From NCBI RefSeq assembly GCF_016583795.1, contig NZ_NRRS01000018.1:1-61212 (forward strand): a stretch of DNA of 61,212 bases, in the 5' to 3' direction. Positions 18,501-26,250 of this stretch are shown here, piece after piece. The notes below the pieces were generated by a model, which worked only from the letters and a program-made list of their open reading frames with translations, was not told the DNA's origin and searched no databases. The first letter of the stretch is position 1. The number at the start of each line of letters is the position of its first letter. This DNA comes from Rhabdochromatium marinum (GTDB lineage: Bacteria > Pseudomonadota > Gammaproteobacteria > Chromatiales > Chromatiaceae). A program made the position numbers and the translations under genes.

Positions 18501-20020
18501 ACAGCTTCCAGGCGGCCATCGGCAATCAATGACAGCTTCTCCCCGCGCACTTCGACGCCACTCAGGGTGCCAGTGCCAGTGCCGGTACCCGTGTCAGTAC
18601 CAGCACCGCCAACAGCCTCAGCCATCACTTCAACATTGGCATCGGCACCGGTATCAGCCTCAACATCTAAATCAGTTGCTGCCGCGTCACTGGACGGCGG
18701 CCAGCGGGTGATCAGACGCGGCTCGCCATCGACCTGCACCTGCCCCAGCTCCAGAGGCGCCTGCACTTCCAGGCGACTTAGCCCCGCCAGCTCGCCATTG
18801 ATACGGTCACGCAGGCTGTAGCCGTTGCCACTGAAATCAAGCCACAGCTCCCGCGTCAGACGCAGCCGCTCACGCCCGGCGCGCGCCTGCGGCAAGGGAT
18901 TCAGCACCAGCGTCTCGCCGGCATTCAGTACATAGGCTGGCAGATGCTGCCAGGCCGAGGGCAGGCGCGCCTGGCGTGGATCAACCGCCTTGGCCCCACT
19001 CAGCTCAACCTGACGCAGCGTCGGAGCGGCGCGGAAGCTCCAGACCTCTCGCGCCGGCCAGGGCGCTTCGGCCTCCTGAAGCGCAAAGCGCGTCGGGCGC
19101 CCCGGATAGCGCGCCTCGATTTCCACCACCCAGTGACCGGGGCGCAGCTGCAACTGAAAACGGCCCGCTGCATCAAGCCGCGCCGGCAACGCACTGGCGA
19201 TACGCAAGGGCAAGGCCTCCGGCAACACCGCACCGCTCAGCGTCAGCTCGCGCGGCTGGCCCGACACCTCAAACTCCAGACGAGTCGTGAGGCGCACGGG
19301 CACCCCATCGGCCAGCAAGCGGGTAACATTCAGCGCCAGTCGGTCCCCGCGCCCCACCGCATCCGGTGGCAAGGCCGGTGCCGCCGTCGGCGCATCGCTC
19401 AGCCACAGCCGTCCGGTGGCATCAATACGCGGCGCAGATACCTCGGACTGATCCAGGCGCAGTCGCACCGAGGCACGCAGCTCCGGCAGTTGCAGGCCAT
19501 CGGGCAATCGCGACCAGAGAAAACGCCCGCTCAGCTCATGGCTCCCGACCGGCAAAAATAGCGCCGGGCGGCCCTGGCGCTCCAGCACCGGCCAGGACGC
19601 ATCATTGACCTGCACCTGCTGAGGCCAGGCCTGCGCATCCCCCGGCAGCGGCACCCAGCGCGGCGCATACAGACGCCAGTGCTGCGTAAAGCGCGCGCCG
19701 CTGTCACTCACATCCAGGTGCAGCAGACCCGGCCAGCGACACAGCCGCTCCGACCCGGCCCCTTGGCCTGATTCCTGATCCGCAACCGGCCCCGGCGCCA
19801 GCGGACAGTGGCGCCAGTCAGCATCGCGCAACACCCAGGACACCCAAGGCGCCAACAGTGGCGGAATATCTCCAGCATCCGGCATAGCGGCGCTGGACGG
19901 CTGCGGCGCCAGCAGCCCCGTCAAAGCCAACAGCACCAGCCAGACGGCCATCATCAGCCGGCCAAAGCCACCGGTCAGCCAAGCACGCGCCCGCTTAAAG
20001 GTCGCTGAGGTCTGTTGCAT
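15515..20020 (-). CDS. Very large envelope protein of unknown function with internal duplication
   Basis: I do not recognise the family. The 1501-residue product has an N-terminal signal/anchor (~20-42, ending SSAA). A beta-rich periplasmic half (~45-540) is followed by a cluster of helices (~543-655 and ~740-773). A helix ending in a second signal-peptidase-like site (PAPAHAA, ~820) leads into another beta-rich half (~850-1290), then about six C-terminal helices. The two beta halves share a repeated block: PLPGDAQAWPQQVQVND near residue 130 and PLPGGESTWLPEQMWLDG near 920. This suggests an ancient duplication. A Gly/Thr run (~475) reflects a short hexamer repeat. The start at 20020 gives the best signal peptide. 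Confidence 0.7.
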   Translation of the reverse strand: MQQTSATFKRARAWLTGGFGRLMMAVWLVLLALTGLLAPQPSSAAMPDAGDIPPLLAPWVSWVLRDADWRHCPLAPGPVADQESGQGAGSERLCRWPGLLHLDVSDSGARFTQHWRLYAPRWVPLPGDAQAWPQQVQVNDASWPVLERQGRPALFLPVGSHELSGRFLWSRLPDGLQLPELRASVRLRLDQSEVSAPRIDATGRLWLSDAPTAAPALPPDAVGRGDRLALNVTRLLADGVPVRLTTRLEFEVSGQPRELTLSGAVLPEALPLRIASALPARLDAAGRFQLQLRPGHWVVEIEARYPGRPTRFALQEAEAPWPAREVWSFRAAPTLRQVELSGAKAVDPRQARLPSAWQHLPAYVLNAGETLVLNPLPQARAGRERLRLTRELWLDFSGNGYSLRDRINGELAGLSRLEVQAPLELGQVQVDGEPRLITRWPPSSDAAATDLDVEADTGADANVEVMAEAVGGAGTDTGTGTGTGTLSGVEVRGEKLSLIADGRLEAVRTRLPASGWTVPFEHIEADLHLPPGWQLLAVTGVDNRPHSWLARWSLLDLFLVLIGALASTRLWGWRWGVLALLTLTLIWQEPGAPRIVWLHLLAAAALLRLLPQRSEPQGSVPRALERARTLVQWYGRGALLVLVLISLPFLIMQMRDGLYPQLNITSSATPLVGAQSVDRVSSDEVALSRAPSDTRWASVAKSAAPAPLRTPPPGAVLQTGAGVPDWNWNPVRLEWNGPVAPDHVIHLWLLSPLMGLLLACAAVLLLPALALKVAGGGATVLDARRVLAKSWGALGAQAPRVVLLGVMSWGVAGVACLLPAPAHAASEPEPAVAPAIASSVSASSARASLADAAGFPPPALLTELREQLLQAPPCWPDCITLSRLHVEVQDGQLRLQLTVAAGAAGALPLPGGESTWLPEQMWLDGAEVLLARRTQDGQRLVPVTTGRHQLELTGPLDAAGRIELPLPLPPRLVTTELEPSWRLEGLRSDGQAGLQLRLVSVSTTTAQESEASSVSGTALVPLLRLERDLHLGLTWELRSRVRRLSPTGTAVSLGLPLLPGEAVTSAEAQVVDERLLLSLAPTQQELTWSSRLAPMDHFELRASRDPRLVETWCIGVSPYWHLETLGLAAVANDCAAARAGRAGFPTPARLWRPWPGEALALDLSRPEAVPGPTLTLDQSRYALKPGRRASEAQLWLKVRSSQGGQYRLRLPPGAERLEVRINDQARGLVLKEGQVDVPLVPGVQSLQLAWQQPGGLRLAYRPAPVELGVGSVNATTEIQLGADRWVLWTQGAGLGPAVLFWSQLVVLGLLAWGLARLRLTPLHGFDWLLLGIGLSQADPWVSVLVVGWLLALGWRQQLAPARLEQLSAWRFDLAQLALLGWTLLALLGLLAAIQQGLLGSPRMQILGNGSTSEHLRWYLDRSGPALGEGLVVSVPRLVYRLLMLAWALWLAVRLLDWLRWGWQAFSQPLLWRPLPTLFKSGQRPAHRAPPTGAKESLSVDL

Positions 20021-20126
20021 GTCGGAAGGCCCTCTGCCAGGATGCCTGAGATCGGGAAGCGCCACTATAGCGCGAATCATAATGTCCGATCTGAACGCTC
20101 CACAGACCCAGCGCGCGAGGCTCGCC

Positions 20127-21269
20127 ATGCACTCGATTCAGTCGGAATTCGACTTCTCCCCCTCTCTGCTTCATTTAAATCATGCCGCCGTGGGGCCCTG
20201 GCCGCGCCGCACCGCCGAGGCAGTGTGCCGCTTTGCCAAGGAGAATGCCGCGCTCGGCTCGCTGCACTATCCACAGTGGCAGGCGGTTGAGCAACGTTTG
20301 CGCGAACGTCTGGCACGCCTGATCAATGCAGCCTCCAGTGATGACATCGCCCTGGCCAAGAGCACCTCCGAAGCCCTGTCAGTCATTGCTTATGGGCTCG
20401 ACTGGCGCAGCGGCGACAACATCGTTGGCATTGCCGAAGAGTTCCCATCGAACCGCATTGTCTGGGAATCTCTGGCCGATCAGGGCGTGCAATGGCGCGC
20501 GCTGCCCCTGGCGCAATCACAGGCCATCGAAGAAGAGCTGCTCGCACGCTGTGATGCGCGCACCCGACTGATCGCCGTCAGTTGGGTGCAGTACGCTCGG
20601 GGGCGCCGACTGGATCTGGAACGTCTGGGTCAGGCCTGCCGCGCGCGTGGCATCCTGCTGTGCGTCGATGCCATTCAAGGGCTGGGCGCCCTGCCCTTCG
20701 ACCTTCAGCGCATGCCGGCGGACTTTGTGGTAGCCGATGCGCATAAATGGATGCTCGGCCCCGAGGGCCTGGCACTCTTCTACTGCCGCCCCGATCTGCG
20801 CGAACACCTGCGACTGCATCAGTTCGGCTGGCACATGGTCGCTGCGCCGGGCGACTTCGACCGTCACGACTGGCGCCCGGCTGAGAATGCGCGGCGTTTT
20901 GAGTGCGGCAGCCCCAATATGCTCGGCGTGCAGGCCTTTGAGGCCAGTCTGTCGCTGCTCGAAGAGGTCGGCCTAGAAGCCATTGAGCGCGCTATCACCG
21001 AGCGCATCGACCGTCTCATTGATCTGATTGACGCCCAGGGCTTTGAGCTGCTCTCCCCACGCGCTCCCGAACAGCGCGCCGGCATTCTCAGCTTCCGCGT
21101 CCCCGGCGCTGATCACCAAGCCCTGTGGCGCAGCCTGATGGAGCAGAATCTGCTCTGCGCCGCACGCGGTGGCGGCATCCGCTTTTCACCCCACTTCCAC
21201 ACCCGTATCGAACAACTCGACCGAGCCGTCACCATCACCGCCGCCAGCGCTGCGCGAGCACGAGACTGA
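20127..21269 (+). CDS. Class V aminotransferase-fold PLP enzyme
   Basis: A 380-residue fold-type I PLP protein of the cysteine desulfurase/isopenicillin epimerase-like group. Visible motifs are LNHAAVGPWPRRTAEAV at the start, KSTSEAL (phosphate pocket), CVDAIQGLGA (Asp contacting the PLP ring nitrogen) and ADAHKWMLGPEG, where the Lys forms the Schiff base. No active-site Cys loop typical of cysteine desulfurases is evident, so the reaction is not assigned. ATG 20127 has GAGG six bases upstream; ATG 20082 is an alternative. It is divergent from the large unknown protein, about 105 bases apart. Confidence 0.8.
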   Translation: MHSIQSEFDFSPSLLHLNHAAVGPWPRRTAEAVCRFAKENAALGSLHYPQWQAVEQRLRERLARLINAASSDDIALAKSTSEALSVIAYGLDWRSGDNIVGIAEEFPSNRIVWESLADQGVQWRALPLAQSQAIEEELLARCDARTRLIAVSWVQYARGRRLDLERLGQACRARGILLCVDAIQGLGALPFDLQRMPADFVVADAHKWMLGPEGLALFYCRPDLREHLRLHQFGWHMVAAPGDFDRHDWRPAENARRFECGSPNMLGVQAFEASLSLLEEVGLEAIERAITERIDRLIDLIDAQGFELLSPRAPEQRAGILSFRVPGADHQALWRSLMEQNLLCAARGGGIRFSPHFHTRIEQLDRAVTITAASAARARD

Positions 21270-21299
21270 TTGCACATGCGGGTGATCGCAAAACTGGGG

Positions 21300-21328
21300 T
21301 TGCATCCGACAGGCAAAAGCATTAGTAT
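21300..21328 (+). promoter_or_regulatory. Sigma-70 promoter of the initiator tRNA
   Basis: TTGCAT (21300-21305) and TAGTAT (21323-21328) are spaced by exactly 17 bases, with the tRNA beginning 13 bases after the -10 box. This is a good match in the right place. Confidence 0.7.
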
Positions 21329-21341
21329 GCTGAGTCTCAGT

Positions 21342-21418
<77 letters not shown>

Positions 21419-21451
21419 ATTGTGCATTTTCGGTCTCTGATCGAAAATAAG

Positions 21452-21477
21452 AAACCGGCTTCAAAGCCGGTTTTTTT
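21452..21477 (+). terminator. Intrinsic terminator of the initiator tRNA gene
   Basis: AAACCGGCT (21452-21460) pairs with AGCCGGTTT (21465-21473) around a TCAA loop and runs into a T-tract to 21477. It lies 34 bases after the tRNA. Confidence 0.92.
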
Positions 21478-21541
21478 ATGCCTTTATGCCAGAGATCTGC
21501 ATCTCCAGCTGAATTCGCCTGTGCAACACTGTAACACGGCA

Positions 21542-21838
21542 ATGGCCAACGCAACGACCCTCACCCTCCCAAGCGCGCGCGAAGACCTTAACACGAATAA
21601 CGGCTGGGAACCCTACCAGGAAAAGTACAGGATCATCTACAATGATAAAGCTGACGGCTGGGATGTTCAGATTCAGGATGAAAGCGTGTGGGACACAATA
21701 GACAGCGCAGCCACCGAGGCTGAAGCCATTCAACTCGCCAAAGCGGACGCTGAAGCCAACCTGGAAGAGTTGCGCAAGGAAGTGGCCAAGCTCAAACAAC
21801 GGCTGGCCAGGTTCGAGGCGCACCTGAACAACGCCTGA
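21542..21838 (+). CDS. Small hypothetical protein with C-terminal coiled coil
   Basis: A 98-residue acidic protein I do not recognise. Residues ~20-55 (WEPYQEKYRIIYNDKADGWDVQI) look like a small beta domain. From ~57 the sequence becomes a long charged helix with heptads (LEELRKEVAKLKQRLARFEAHL), a likely dimerising coiled coil. There is no signal peptide or membrane helix. The frame is open from 21422, but that part contains the tRNA terminator, so ATG 21542 is chosen; the ribosome site is weak. It is convergent with lptG, 13 bases away. Confidence 0.5.
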   Translation: MANATTLTLPSAREDLNTNNGWEPYQEKYRIIYNDKADGWDVQIQDESVWDTIDSAATEAEAIQLAKADAEANLEELRKEVAKLKQRLARFEAHLNNA

Positions 21839-21851
21839 CGGGACTGAACAA

Positions 21852-22913
21852 CTACCCCACCCGCCGCAATAGCCAGAGTGCAGCGGCGACAAACAACAGT
21901 GGCGGCAGCACAGCGGCAATAGCTGGATGCAGTCCGTAGAGCAGTGCCAGATAACTGAACGTGCGGTTGATCAGGTAAAAGGCGATGCCAATCAGGATAC
22001 CGACAAAAATCTTCACACCCAGTCCGGTGCTGCGCGCCGAGCCCAGCAACACCGGGATGGAAACGAAGATCATCGCCAGCACTAGCAGCGGATGTACCAG
22101 CTTGCTCCAGAAGGCGACTTCATAAGGACCGCTGTCCTGCTCACTGTCTTGCAGAAACCGCAGATACCGCCACAACCCCCAGATCGGTAGCGCCTGAGGC
22201 TCGGCCACAATCACCCGCAACAACGCCGGGTCAATCAGGGATTGCCAGGTATCCCGCGCCTGATGTTCCACCCGCACCTGATCAGCGCCAATGTGACTGC
22301 GATTGATGTCCGTCAGCACCCAATGGTCACCGGCGTAATAAGCCTCTTGCGCATGGGTGGCAGTGATTAGCCGGGTGCCCTCCAGCTCATAGATAAAAAT
22401 ATCCTGCAAGCGGGCATTCGGCAACACTTCGCGCACATTTACAAAGGCATCCCCATCACGCGCCCAGAAGCCACGCTCAATCATCTGAAAGGTCTGGCCA
22501 CTCTGGGCGCTGGAGCGCAAGACTTGCGCGCGTTGCTCGGCAACCGGCGCCACCCCCTCACCGACCAATACGGCGAGCATGGCCAGTACCAGACCGCCGG
22601 TTAAGGCCCCTTGCACAATGCGACCGATGGAAACGCCGGCCGCGCGCATAGCCACCAACTCCGAGCGACTGGCCAGCACACCGAGTCCCACCAAGGCACC
22701 GATCAGAGTCGCAATGGGAAATAACTGATAGGCATAACGCGGCAGACTCAACGTCACGAAGGCCAGGGCGGCGGACAACCCATAGGCATGCGTGCCCAGG
22801 TTGTCCATCTCATCGGCCAGGATAAATACCCCCAGCAGCGGCAACAGCACCGCCAGAGTAATCAGGGTGCCACTGATCACAGCAGTGGCCAAGTAGCGGT
22901 CGAGAATCTTCAT
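21852..22913 (-). CDS. lptG: LPS export ABC transporter permease LptG
   Basis: LptG is the second permease of the LptB2FG lipopolysaccharide transporter. The 353 residues start MKILDRYLATAVISGTL, typical of LptG, with three helices before and three after a periplasmic beta-jellyroll region (~125-270). SELVAMRAAGVS lies in the cytoplasmic coupling loop that contacts LptB. It is divergent from pepA, the usual arrangement, but lptF, which normally precedes it, is not adjacent and sits at 7260-8384. The gene therefore has its own promoter. Confidence 0.93.
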   Translation of the reverse strand: MKILDRYLATAVISGTLITLAVLLPLLGVFILADEMDNLGTHAYGLSAALAFVTLSLPRYAYQLFPIATLIGALVGLGVLASRSELVAMRAAGVSIGRIVQGALTGGLVLAMLAVLVGEGVAPVAEQRAQVLRSSAQSGQTFQMIERGFWARDGDAFVNVREVLPNARLQDIFIYELEGTRLITATHAQEAYYAGDHWVLTDINRSHIGADQVRVEHQARDTWQSLIDPALLRVIVAEPQALPIWGLWRYLRFLQDSEQDSGPYEVAFWSKLVHPLLVLAMIFVSIPVLLGSARSTGLGVKIFVGILIGIAFYLINRTFSYLALLYGLHPAIAAVLPPLLFVAAALWLLRRVG

Positions 22914-23028
22914 TAAGCGGCAGGGAATCCGTTAGACTGACGGCCAATCGGCCCGTTGTTGGAGAGTGACGCTGAGCATTATGCTGCGGGCCAACGCGAT
23001 TGTGGCCTGTGGGCCTTGTGGAGGATAC

Positions 23029-24543
23029 ATGGATTTTTCAGTCAAAACCGGCGAGCTTGCAACCCTGGAGACCGCCTGCCTGGTGTTGGGGGTGTCGGAG
23101 CCACGCACGCTCTCGTCCGCTGCTCAGGCTGTCGATCATGCCAGTGGCGGACAGCTCAGTAAACAACTTGAGACGGGTGATCTGGATGGCGATGCCGGTC
23201 GGATGCAACTGCTGTATCAGTTGCCGGGAGTGGCCGCCGAGCGGGTGTTGCTGGTCAACAGCGGCAAGAGCGGCGAGCTGGACCGACGCACTTTTGACAA
23301 AGTCCTGAAAGCGGTCTTTGCGCGTAGCGCCGAGCTGGGCCTGACTGAGCTGACCAGCACCCTGGCCGAGGCGCCGGTTGCCAAGATGACGCCCTATCAA
23401 CGCCAGCGCGCGATTGCCCAGGCCGGAGCGCACAGCAGCTACCGCTACGAGCACACTAAAGCCAAAAAGCCCAATGCTAAGCCCCCCCTGACCACCCTGA
23501 ACCTGTGGGTCGCGAGCGACGCCGAGCGCGCGGCGGCTGAACAGGCTGCCACCCACGCGGCTGCCCTGGCCGCCGGTGCCAATCTGGCACGCGAGCTTGC
23601 CAACCTGCCGGGCAACATCTGCACCCCCAGCTATCTGGCCGAGCAGGCCCGGGCACTGGCCGAGGGCGGCACACCAAGCTTCACTGTTGAGGTACTGGAC
23701 GAAGCCGCCATGGGTGAGCTGGGCATGGGAGCCCTGCTGTCGGTGGCACGCGGCAGTCGCGAACCGGCCCACTTGATTGTAATGAAGCATAACGGCGGCT
23801 CGCCGGGCGAGGCGCCGGTGGTACTGGTCGGCAAAGGGCTCACCTTCGATGCTGGCGGCATCTCCATTAAGCCGGCTGCCGACATGGACGAAATGAAATA
23901 CGACATGTGCGGCGGTGCGGCGGTGATCGGCGCCATGCAAGCGGTGCGCAATCTCAAGCTGCCGCTCAATGTCATCGGCGTGGTGCCAACCTCCGAGAAT
24001 CTGCCCGATGGCGCGGCCAACAAACCAGGCGACATCGTCACTACCCTCTCGGGACAAACGGTCGAGATTCTAAACACCGATGCCGAGGGACGCTTGATTC
24101 TGTGCGATGCGCTGACCTACTGCGAACGCTTTGAACCGGCGGTGCTCATTGACATGGCCACCCTGACCGGTGCCTGCGTGGTGGCCCTGGGGCGCCATCC
24201 CTCCGCTCTGTTTGCCAATGATGACCAACTGGCCGAGGCGCTGGCGACAGCAGGTGAAGCCGCCGGGGATCGCCTGTGGCGCATGCCGCTGTGGAAGGAC
24301 TACGACAGCCAGCTGGAGAGCAACTTCGCCGACATGGCCAATATCGGCGGCCGCGAGGGCGGCGCCATCACAGCAGCGGCTTTTCTCGCCAAATTTGTTG
24401 GCAACTACAGCCAGACAGTGCCCTGGGCGCATCTGGATATTGCCGGCACCGCCTGGGTGAGTGGCAAGGAGAAAGGCGCTACCGGCCGCCCGGTGCCCTT
24501 GCTGGTGGAATATCTGCTGCGCCGCGCCGGGCTGGCCTCCTAG
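23029..24543 (+). CDS. pepA: Leucyl aminopeptidase (cytosol aminopeptidase, M17)
   Basis: PepA removes N-terminal residues from peptides using two metal ions and also acts as a DNA-binding accessory protein in some gammaproteobacteria. The 504 residues match E. coli PepA. The C-terminal catalytic domain carries VLVGKGLTFDAGGISIKP (metal ligands and catalytic Lys) and the family signature NTDAEGRLIL (metal ligands and catalytic Arg). ATG 23029 is chosen because GGAGG lies just upstream; the frame is open from 22966. It is followed by holC 14 bases later, the standard order. Confidence 0.96.
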   Translation: MDFSVKTGELATLETACLVLGVSEPRTLSSAAQAVDHASGGQLSKQLETGDLDGDAGRMQLLYQLPGVAAERVLLVNSGKSGELDRRTFDKVLKAVFARSAELGLTELTSTLAEAPVAKMTPYQRQRAIAQAGAHSSYRYEHTKAKKPNAKPPLTTLNLWVASDAERAAAEQAATHAAALAAGANLARELANLPGNICTPSYLAEQARALAEGGTPSFTVEVLDEAAMGELGMGALLSVARGSREPAHLIVMKHNGGSPGEAPVVLVGKGLTFDAGGISIKPAADMDEMKYDMCGGAAVIGAMQAVRNLKLPLNVIGVVPTSENLPDGAANKPGDIVTTLSGQTVEILNTDAEGRLILCDALTYCERFEPAVLIDMATLTGACVVALGRHPSALFANDDQLAEALATAGEAAGDRLWRMPLWKDYDSQLESNFADMANIGGREGGAITAAAFLAKFVGNYSQTVPWAHLDIAGTAWVSGKEKGATGRPVPLLVEYLLRRAGLAS

Positions 24544-24557
24544 GGCTCTGGGGCGCC

Positions 24558-24989
24558 ATGGCGCGGATCGACTTCTATACCCTGGGGCCGAAGTATCGCG
24601 GCGACCGCTTGCGCTTTGCCTGCCAGCTGATCGAGAAAATTCGCACCCAGCATTGGCGGATCCTGGTGCATTGTCCGGAGGCTGCGCTGGCACAAACCCT
24701 GGATCAACTGCTGTGGAGCTTTCGCCCCGACAGCTTCCTGGCGCATGGACAGCTGGGCCGGGTAGATCCTGAGCTGACGCCGATCCTGATCAGCCCCAAT
24801 GGGGAGCCGGAACAGGAACGGCAGGTGCTGATTAACCTGGGCCTGGAAGTGCCCGCGTTTTTTTCCCGCTTCGAACGGGTGTGCGAGCTGGTTGACCAGA
24901 CCCCGCAGGTACTGGCTGCCGGGCGTCGGCGCTGGGCTTGGTACAGCCAGCAGTCCCTGACCCTGGAGCACCATCGGCTGGGTGGCTGA
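24558..24989 (+). CDS. holC: DNA polymerase III chi subunit
   Basis: Chi, bound to psi, links the polymerase III clamp loader to single-strand DNA-binding protein on the lagging strand. The 143 residues show the family pattern: RIDFYTL at the start, ALAQTLDQLLWSFRPDSFLAH, and PILISPNGEPEQERQVLINL. The position directly after pepA is conserved in gammaproteobacteria. valS, which often comes next, is replaced here by rnpB. The start ATG 24558 fits the family's MxxxDFY beginning. Confidence 0.92.
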   Translation: MARIDFYTLGPKYRGDRLRFACQLIEKIRTQHWRILVHCPEAALAQTLDQLLWSFRPDSFLAHGQLGRVDPELTPILISPNGEPEQERQVLINLGLEVPAFFSRFERVCELVDQTPQVLAAGRRRWAWYSQQSLTLEHHRLGG

Positions 24990-25015
24990 AAATTGCACGA
25001 CGAAAGGTTTTGCAC

Positions 25016-25044
25016 TTGGCGCCCGGAGCGAGTCTGGTTAGACT
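25016..25044 (+). promoter_or_regulatory. Sigma-70 promoter of rnpB
   Basis: TTGGCG (25016-25021) and TAGACT (25039-25044) are separated by 17 bases, and the RNA's first helix begins seven bases after the -10 box. A strong promoter here is expected for a stable RNA. Confidence 0.7.
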
Positions 25045-25050
25045 GCCCGT

Positions 25051-25450
25051 GGGAGTCGGCCAGGCAATCGCGGTCCGGGCGCTGTCGATACCTATTTGGC
25101 AGCGCGACGGATGGAGGAAAGTCCGGGCTCCGCAGGGCTGGGTGCCAGGTAACGCCTGGGAGGCGTGAGCCTACGGAAAGTGCCACAGAAAAAATACCGC
25201 CAACTCCGCTTAACGGCGGACGGTAAGGGTGAAATGGTGCGGTAAGAGCGCACCGCGCCCCTGGCAACAGGGGTGGCAGGGTAAACCCCACCCGGAGCAA
25301 GACCAAGTAGAGGAGCCAGCGGCCCGGTTTGACCGGCGCCGCAGCATGTGGCCCGCATGCGCTCTCGGGTAGGTCGCTTGAGGCCGGTGGTGACACCGGG
25401 TCCAGATGAATGATTGCCCACGACAGAACCCGGCTTATCGGCCGACTCCC
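25051..25450 (+). ncRNA. rnpB: RNase P RNA, bacterial type A
   Basis: RNase P RNA is the catalytic subunit that trims the 5' leader of tRNA precursors. The ends form helix P1 (GGGAGTCGGCC at 25051 with GGCCGACTCCC ending at 25450). The universally conserved P4 halves are visible: GAGGAAAGTCCGGGC at about 25114 and ACAGAACCCGGCTTATCG at about 25423. The J regions GGTAAGGGTGAAATGGTGCGG and GAGCAAGACCAAGTAGAG are also typical. The total of ~400 bases is normal for type A. Open frames crossing the interval on either strand are chance. Confidence 0.96.
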
Positions 25451-25485
25451 ACTCCGCGCCAACCCGAAGGTATAGAATCAGCGCC

Positions 25486-26175
25486 ATGGATGTCCTCAAC
25501 CAGTTACTTCCCCTGATCGCCATCCTGGCACTGCCGATGCTGTTTGCCATCACCGTGCATGAGGCCGCGCATGGCTGGGTGGCCAACCGCTGCGGTGATC
25601 CCACCGCCCGCATGCTGGGGCGAGTTACCTTCAACCCCATCAAACACATCGATCCGGTGGGAACTATCCTGGTCCCGTTGGGTATTTTCACCGTCTCATC
25701 GCTCAGCGGCAGCCCCTTTCTGTTTGGCTGGGCCAAGCCGGTGCCGGTCAATTGGCGCCAATTGCGTAACCCGCGCGCGGACATGGCGCTGGTCGCCGCC
25801 GCCGGCCCGACCGCCAATCTACTCATGGCGCTGGCCTGGGGCCTGACCATCCACCTGGGCACCTGGCTGCTGCCGGTTTCGCAGTGGGTCGGCCTGCCAT
25901 TGATTTATATGGGAGCGGCCGGGGTGCTGATTAACCTGGTGCTGATGGTGCTGAACCTGTTTCCACTGCTGCCGCTCGATGGCGGGCGGGTGTTGAACGC
26001 CGCCTTGCCGCCGCGCCTGTCTTATTACTACAGCCGCCTGGAGCCCTTTGGTCTGATGATTCTGATCCTGATGCTCTTTACCGGTGTCTTAGGGCTGGTG
26101 CTGTTTCCGGTGGTTGCCGCCCTGCTGCATCTGATGCCGGGCGCAGCGGTCGTGCAGCAACTGTTTCCAATCTAA
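25486..26175 (+). CDS. Site-2 protease family membrane metalloprotease (M50)
   Basis: A 229-residue polytopic protein of the compact site-2 protease group, which cleaves substrates within the membrane using zinc. HEAAH (HExxH, about residue 25) supplies two zinc ligands and the catalytic Glu, and LPLDGGRVLNA (~165) supplies the conserved Asp ligand. There is no PDZ domain, unlike RseP. ATG 25486 lies 36 bases after rnpB. The order M50 protease-trpS-scpA-scpB-rluB is a common gammaproteobacterial block. The substrate is unknown. Confidence 0.88.
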   Translation: MDVLNQLLPLIAILALPMLFAITVHEAAHGWVANRCGDPTARMLGRVTFNPIKHIDPVGTILVPLGIFTVSSLSGSPFLFGWAKPVPVNWRQLRNPRADMALVAAAGPTANLLMALAWGLTIHLGTWLLPVSQWVGLPLIYMGAAGVLINLVLMVLNLFPLLPLDGGRVLNAALPPRLSYYYSRLEPFGLMILILMLFTGVLGLVLFPVVAALLHLMPGAAVVQQLFPI

Positions 26176-26200
26176 ACCTGCACATCTTTAAGATTTCACC

Positions 26201-26225
26201 AGCGGCCAGGCGCCGCTGATCTTTT
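26201..26225 (+). terminator. Weak hairpin between the M50 protease and trpS
   Basis: AGCGGC (26201-26206) pairs with GCCGCT (26212-26217) around a five-base loop, and CTTTT follows a few bases on. It could attenuate transcription into trpS, but the stem is short. Confidence 0.35.
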
Positions 26226-26250
26226 GCCACTCTCGCGAGGTAATGCGACA

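Noticed and set aside
18560-18610. Short hexamer-like repeat (GTGCCA units) as a regulatory or CRISPR-like repeat
   Set aside because: Inside the coding frame of the large protein, giving a Gly/Thr run; no spacers or cas genes. No CRISPR array was seen anywhere in the window.
21422-21541. Upstream extension of the small coiled-coil gene
   Set aside because: It would translate through the tRNA terminator hairpin and lacks a ribosome site.
23038-24057. 339-residue open frame on the minus strand opposite pepA
   Set aside because: Shadow of a GC-rich gene. PepA has all catalytic motifs on the plus strand, and the minus product shows no domain pattern.
24704-25862. Minus-strand frames crossing 24704-25462 and 25092-25862
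   Set aside because: They run across rnpB, whose RNA structure is clear, and into holC or the M50 protease in antisense.
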